Positions 46,596-50,116 of a stretch of DNA of 50,116 bases are shown here, piece after piece. The stretch is taken from contig CAJTZI010000011.1 in NCBI GenBank assembly GCA_910584075.1, positions 1 to 50,116 of the forward strand, read 5' to 3'. The DNA comes from an uncultured Oscillibacter sp. GTDB taxonomy: Bacteria; Bacillota; Clostridia; Oscillospirales; Oscillospiraceae. Position numbers and translations under genes: made by a program. The notes below the pieces were generated by a model. The model saw only the letters and a list, made by a program, of their open reading frames with translations, had not been told where the DNA came from and did no database searches. Every line of letters begins with the position of its first letter. Position 1 is the first letter of the stretch.

Positions 46596-47585
46596 TTGAA
46601 AAGCAGTTTCACAAGAAGGACCGCCGTTCTGGCCCTGGCGGCAGCCCTGGTACTGAGCAGCAGCGCCTCAGCGCTGTTTGGCGGCAAAACAGAACAGCCC
46701 GAGGCGGAGGAAGGCGCCCCTCAGGCCCAGGACCTGGAAGTCAAGACCTACCGGGGCATCTCCTGCCAGGGCCAGTTCCTGACCGCCGGCGGCGAGAACG
46801 GAGAACTCACCTTCTCCCTGGTGGACCAGCCCAGAAAGGGCGTAGTGGTCATTGAGGGAGATACCTTCACCTACGCGCCTGACGACGGGATCACCGGCGG
46901 CGACAGCTTCACCTATACAGCCACCGACAGCACGGGCCGCACATCCCTGCCCGCCCAGGTAAAGGTCTCCATCCAGAAGGCCCGCTCCGGCGTCACCTAC
47001 GCCGACACCGCCGGCAGCCCCGCGGCGGCCGCCGCCCAGGAACTGGCGGAGGAGGGAATCTTCACCGGCTGCAAAATTGGAAACCAATACTTTTTTGAGC
47101 CGGACCGCCCCGTCTCCCGGGGAGAGTTTCTGGCATTGGTGATGGAGGCTTCCGGCAGGGAGGTCACCGCCGTCACCATGACCGGCTTCTGCGACGACGA
47201 GGCCATCCCCACCTGGGCCAAGGCCTACGCCGCCGCCGGTGTGACAGACGGCGTGATGCAGGGCACCGCCACGGCGGAGGGTCTGGCCTTCCGCAGCGGC
47301 GACGCCATCACCTTCAATGAGGCTGCCACGGTCCTGGACCGGGTGCTGGACCTGGGCAACGTGGAGCTGGACGTCTGGTACGCGGACCGGGAGGAGGTCC
47401 CCTCCTGGGCGGCCCAGGCCGTGGGGAACATGGAGGCTGTCAGCGTACTGGCGGCAGGCAGCTTCGGCAGTCTCACCATGGAGGAACCGGTGACCCGCGG
47501 TGACGCGGCCCGAATGCTCTCAGCCGCCAGAACCCTGTTGGAGGGTCAGGAGGAGAAATCGGGCCTCTTCGGCTGGCTGAAATAA
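46596..47585 (+). CDS. Secreted SLH-domain surface protein
   Basis: 329 aa. Signal peptide (about 1-26, RTAVLALAAALVLSSSASA), a cadherin/Ig-like domain (about 45-128: FSLVDQPRKGVVVIEGDTF and GDSFTYTATDSTGRTS), and a C-terminal S-layer-homology region (about 133-320) of three modules (YADTAGSPAAAAAQELAEEG, ISRGEFLALVMEA-type and VTRGDAARMLSAA). SLH modules bind pyruvylated secondary wall polymers, so this protein is probably wall-attached. Start is TTG 46596 with AGGAGG upstream. Stand-alone gene after rodA, ended by a terminator. Confidence 0.88.
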   Translation: MKSSFTRRTAVLALAAALVLSSSASALFGGKTEQPEAEEGAPQAQDLEVKTYRGISCQGQFLTAGGENGELTFSLVDQPRKGVVVIEGDTFTYAPDDGITGGDSFTYTATDSTGRTSLPAQVKVSIQKARSGVTYADTAGSPAAAAAQELAEEGIFTGCKIGNQYFFEPDRPVSRGEFLALVMEASGREVTAVTMTGFCDDEAIPTWAKAYAAAGVTDGVMQGTATAEGLAFRSGDAITFNEAATVLDRVLDLGNVELDVWYADREEVPSWAAQAVGNMEAVSVLAAGSFGSLTMEEPVTRGDAARMLSAARTLLEGQEEKSGLFGWLK

Positions 47586-47594
47586 ACGGCGCGC

Positions 47595-47633
47595 CCTCCG
47601 GAGGAGACCGTTCCTCCGGAGGACGTTTTGTTT
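47595..47633 (+). terminator. Terminator of the SLH gene
   Basis: 11-bp stem CCTCCGGAGGA / TCCTCCGGAGG with a GACCGT loop, followed by ACGTTTTGTTTT. Confidence 0.85.
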
Positions 47634-47734
47634 TCCCTCAGAGCGGAAAATTTTTGGAAAGGAGTTGTATCTCCGCCTCAGCATTGATATAATCTCTCTA
47701 TCACATCTCTCCGCAGCCTGCCAAAGGAGGACTC

Positions 47735-48277
47735 ATGCAGACCATGGAATTTGCCGTTCTGGAATGGATCCAAGCCAACCTGCGCTGCGGCTTTCTGGAT
47801 GCCGCGATGCCCGCTGTCAGCAGACTGTGCGACCACGGAGAGATCTGGGTCCTGCTAGCCCTAGTTCTGCTGCTCATCCGCCGGACCCGCCGCCAAGGCG
47901 CCGCCCTTGCCTGTGGGCTTGTGCTGGACCTGATCTCCTGCAACATGCTGCTCAAGCCTCTGTTTGGCCGCATCCGTCCATTTGCCGTCAATCCGGCCGT
48001 CTCCCTGCTGGTCATCCCGCCCCTGGACGCCTCCTTCCCCTCAGGCCATACCGCCGCGTCCTTTGCCGCTGTTTTCGCGCTGAAATTCTCCGGGAGCCCG
48101 CTGTGGAAACCGGCGCTGGCCCTGGCTGCGGCGATTGCGTTTTCCAGGCTGTACTTATATGTCCACTGGCCCAGCGATGTGCTGGGCGGCATTCTGCTGG
48201 GCGGCGCTGCCGGCTGGATGGGGGCAAAGCTAGCGGAGGCCGCCGGCCGAGGGCGCTGTAATAGGGCGAAAAAATAA
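47735..48277 (+). CDS. PAP2 family phosphatase
   Basis: 180-aa membrane phosphatase of the PAP2 superfamily with four to six helices. All three catalytic motifs are present: KPLFGRIRP (C1, about 74), PSGHTA (C2, about 102) and SRLYLYVHWPSDVLGG (C3, about 137-152). Such short Clostridia enzymes usually hydrolyse undecaprenyl pyrophosphate or related lipids outside the membrane. AAAGGAGG precedes ATG 47735. It complements PopT and TagO as part of the C55-P cycle. Confidence 0.9.
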   Translation: MQTMEFAVLEWIQANLRCGFLDAAMPAVSRLCDHGEIWVLLALVLLLIRRTRRQGAALACGLVLDLISCNMLLKPLFGRIRPFAVNPAVSLLVIPPLDASFPSGHTAASFAAVFALKFSGSPLWKPALALAAAIAFSRLYLYVHWPSDVLGGILLGGAAGWMGAKLAEAAGRGRCNRAKK

Positions 48278-48300
48278 GTGAAAAAAATGCAAAAAAACTC

Positions 48301-48329
48301 TTGCATTTTGGAAATGTTTGTGGTAGTAT
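48301..48329 (+). promoter_or_regulatory. Promoter of the tRNA-Arg gene
   Basis: TTGCAT (48301-48306), 17 bases, TAGTAT (48324-48329), about 29 bases ahead of the tRNA. Confidence 0.7.
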
Positions 48330-48357
48330 AAATAAGCTGTCCGGCAGGACAGAATGC

Positions 48358-48434
48358 GCGCCCTTAGCTCAGCTGGATAGAGCGTCTGGCTACGGACCAG
48401 AAGGCCGGGGGTTCGAATCCCTCAGGGCGTACCA
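48358..48434 (+). tRNA. tRNA-Arg (anticodon ACG)
   Basis: 77 bases with encoded CCA. Acceptor arms GCGCCCT / AGGGCGT, D-arm GCTCAGC...GAGC, anticodon stem TCTGG / CCAGA around loop CTACGGA (anticodon ACG at 48392-48394), T-arm with GTTCGAATC. ACG is normally edited to ICG by TadA and reads CGU/CGC/CGA. The 3' end is the likely integration target of the adjacent integrase. Confidence 0.97.
48411..48434 (+). other. Candidate attL core at the tRNA-Arg 3' end
   Basis: A tyrosine integrase gene ends 120 bases past this tRNA, the usual position for elements that insert at tRNA 3' ends. The core would be the T-arm/acceptor part of the tRNA. A second copy would mark the far end, which is outside the window. 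Confidence 0.45.
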
Positions 48435-48476
48435 AAGCCACGGAAATTCGTTGAATTTCCGTGGCTTTGTTTTTGT
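48434..48476 (+). terminator. Terminator after tRNA-Arg
   Basis: 16-bp perfect stem (48434-48449 with 48453-48468), GTT loop, followed by GTTTTTGTTTTC. It begins at the last base of the tRNA. Confidence 0.92.
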
Positions 48477-48555
48477 TTTCACAATTTTTTCGGGTGGTTG
48501 GATTTTGCGGTGGGCGGTTGACCCAAGCTGTGACCCATGCGGGAGTGCGGAGCGG

Positions 48556-49701
48556 TTAGGACTGGAGAGTACCGGAGAGGAAATTCCCCACCGCATTCGC
48601 CGCCTGCTTCTGCATGGAGGTTGTGACGTGGGCGTAGGTGTCCAAGGTAAACCCGGCGCTGTAGTGGCCCAGCATGGTGGAGAGGGTTTTGACGTCCACC
48701 CCGTTTTGCAGGGCCAGCACCGAGAATGTGTGTCTCAGGTCATGGAAGCGTATCCGCTCCAATCCTGCCCGTCTCAGTACCCGCTGGAGCATGTGGAGAA
48801 CACTGTCTGGCGACATCGGGCCTCCGAATGGCGAGGGGAAGACGTACTCGTCTTTCTGCTCTATGCCCTTGAGGATTTCAATCGCATCTGTTCCTATCGC
48901 AATATTGCGGTAGGAGTTTTTCGTTTTCAACGGGGCCTCTACCACTTCTCCGTTCTGTCGGAGGACTTGCCGCCGGACATGGATGATACCCTTGGCCAGA
49001 TCAATATCGCTCCACTTCAGTCCCAGCAGTTCTCCCCGGCGGAGTCCCGTCGCAAGGTCGATGTAGTACAGCTCGAACACGCCGCTGCGCCGTGCCTCCT
49101 CGAAGAAGGTGCCAAGACCTTCCGGTGGCAGGATTTTCATCTCCTTCCGCTCCAGCTTTGGCAGAACACAGCCTTTCGTGGGATTGGCGGGAATCAGACG
49201 CTGTTCTACGGCGCAGTTCAGGGCGGAGGAAATCATCTGGTTGATGTTGCGTACCGTCTTGACGCTGAGGCCTTTCGGTCTATTGCGGGACTCGGTACAT
49301 TCCACTCTGCCGTTCTCCAGCAGATACTTGTACAATTTCTGGAGGTCCATTGCCGTCAGCTTTTCCAGCGGGACATTTCCCAGGGTGGGTTTGATGTGGT
49401 TGTCGATGAAGCCCTGATAGGTCTTGTGGGAGGAGGCCCGGACCCGGAGCTTGGCGTAGTTCTCCATCCAAGTGTTCAGCCATTGGCCTACAGTGTAGCG
49501 CTCTGTCCGCAGAGACTGGACGCCGCTCTTCTCAATTGCCAACTTGAGTTTTGCCTTGACTTCCGCCCGGGTCTTTCCCAAGACATTTTTGTAGATCGCT
49601 TTTCCGGTCACCAGATCACGGCCCGCTGTGTAACGACCTTCCCAGCGGCCATCCTTCCGTTTACGGATACTGCCTTCTCCATTCGCTCTGCGCTTTGCCA
49701 T
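48556..49701 (-). CDS. int: Tyrosine-type site-specific integrase
   Basis: 381-aa phage/ICE integrase. N-terminal AP2-like arm-binding region (MAKRRANGEGSIRKRKDGRW), SAM-like core-binding domain (about 60-150) and catalytic domain (about 175-370) with Arg in ATGLRRGELLGLKW, Lys in LKTKNSYR, HxxR in RFHDLRHTFS, His in MLGHYS and nucleophile Tyr in TLDTYAHV. ATG 49701 has AGGAGG 7 bases upstream. Its 3' end faces the tRNA-Arg, so the element extends to the right. No excisionase is evident in the remaining 400 bases. Confidence 0.94.
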   Translation of the reverse strand: MAKRRANGEGSIRKRKDGRWEGRYTAGRDLVTGKAIYKNVLGKTRAEVKAKLKLAIEKSGVQSLRTERYTVGQWLNTWMENYAKLRVRASSHKTYQGFIDNHIKPTLGNVPLEKLTAMDLQKLYKYLLENGRVECTESRNRPKGLSVKTVRNINQMISSALNCAVEQRLIPANPTKGCVLPKLERKEMKILPPEGLGTFFEEARRSGVFELYYIDLATGLRRGELLGLKWSDIDLAKGIIHVRRQVLRQNGEVVEAPLKTKNSYRNIAIGTDAIEILKGIEQKDEYVFPSPFGGPMSPDSVLHMLQRVLRRAGLERIRFHDLRHTFSVLALQNGVDVKTLSTMLGHYSAGFTLDTYAHVTTSMQKQAANAVGNFLSGTLQS

Positions 49702-50116
49702 TGCGTATCGCCTCCTATTCAGCGACACACATTACCAGTAACCTCGGTGAATAGCCAGGGATTCATCGGAGAGTTATCAGAAAGTTCATAGTCTGCGGTA
49801 GAAAAAGGCAGAGAGAAAAAAGACCTATTCTTTGATTAGGCGGCGCAATTTTTGCGCTGTATGAACTCTCGAAAACTGGTTCTGGTTGGGTAGAGTGACC
49901 GCGCCTCTTTCTCCTTGTAGACAGTGGCGCAATCCATGGATGAATCTCCCAGACTTTCCACCCTTGCCGACAACCGCCCACAAAGCCCCAACACAGCGGT
50001 TTGTCCGCTGGGGAGGGATGTATATGGGGTTCTCCTCCACAAAACCGCACACAGCGGCTCACACGCCGAAATACGGGCTGACCCGCTATCCCGTGGCTTT
50101 TTCCCCTCTCTGCACT
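49702..50116. other. Start of an integrated element, no gene assigned
   Basis: 415 bases upstream of int. Open frames are short and overlap one another without ribosome sites. It contains a short AT-rich part and then a GC-rich part to the end of the window; no family was recognised. Confidence 0.4.

Noticed and set aside
49763..50062. Overlapping minus-strand frames of 68-99 codons right of the integrase
   Set aside because: Three frames compete over the same bases, none with a ribosome site or recognisable motif.
1..50116. CRISPR arrays, rRNA, full insertion sequences
   Set aside because: No regularly spaced repeats, no rRNA-like sequence and no intact transposase were found on reading both strands.

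Overview
The window is high-GC, gene-dense, low-repeat chromosomal DNA of a Gram-positive Firmicute. The best guess is a Clostridia of the Oscillospiraceae type (Flavonifractor/Oscillibacter/Lawsonibacter-like). That is inferred from the protein families (IreB, DUF951, DUF1292, YqeB/YqeC, a PBP1A with a Pro-rich tail), from two T-box leaders, strong AGGAGG ribosome sites and sigma-A promoters with 17-bp spacers, and from low-GC intergenic sequence against GC-rich genes. No species can be named from the sequence alone.

Layout. 1-5.5 kb: 3' part of pheT, ireB, a 99-aa unknown, an SH3-NlpC/P60 wall hydrolase and a methionine-gamma-lyase-like PLP enzyme. 5.5-7 kb: a flavodoxin-like protein whose 3' end overlaps convergently with popT (DUF368). 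7-10 kb: a methionine T-box leader and the metN-metI-metQ importer. 10-15 kb: a MATE exporter, then a minus-strand operon of an FHA-FtsW/RodA fusion, a short class B PBP and a small membrane protein. 15-19 kb: a radical SAM protein, then a divergent pair of lipoproteins, a subtilase and a serpin. 19-21.5 kb: yqeC-yqeB-selD for selenium-dependent molybdenum hydroxylases. 22-26 kb: DUF554, tcdA, a PrsA/SurA-like foldase and a Vat-like acetyltransferase behind a probable leader peptide. 26.3-30 kb: probable 6S RNA, DUF1292 and a class A PBP. 30.6-34.2 kb: DUF951 with a 31-aa membrane peptide, an S1-domain protein, rarA and nth. 34.3-35.3 kb: three small Pro-rich proteins of unknown function. 35.4-40 kb: trpS-tagO-wecB and a membrane-anchored protein behind one tryptophan T-box. 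40-40.6 kb: debris of an integrative element. 40.7-42.8 kb: a LysR regulator divergent from a two-gene chromate transporter. 42.8-46.5 kb: tsaE-tsaB-unknown-upp, and rodA on the other strand. 46.6-48.3 kb: an SLH-domain surface protein and a PAP2 phosphatase. 48.3-50.1 kb: tRNA-Arg(ACG) and a tyrosine integrase, the likely left end of an integrated element running out of the window.

The dominant theme is the cell envelope: two SEDS glycosyltransferases, class A and class B PBPs, undecaprenyl-phosphate recycling (PopT, PAP2), TagO/WecB, an NlpC/P60 hydrolase, an extracytoplasmic foldase, an SLH protein and surface protease/antiprotease lipoproteins. The second theme is RNA-based control: two T-boxes whose specifier codons and tRNA-end-binding bulges agree with Met and Trp, a 6S RNA candidate and a leader peptide. 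A 157-bp MITE-like element occurs twice in opposite orientation.

No single large undescribed system is obvious. The strongest candidates for new biology are the subtilase/serpin pair, the three-gene Pro-rich operon, the FHA-SEDS fusion operon, the T-box that appears to cover wall-polymer genes, and the DUF951/31-aa peptide pair.
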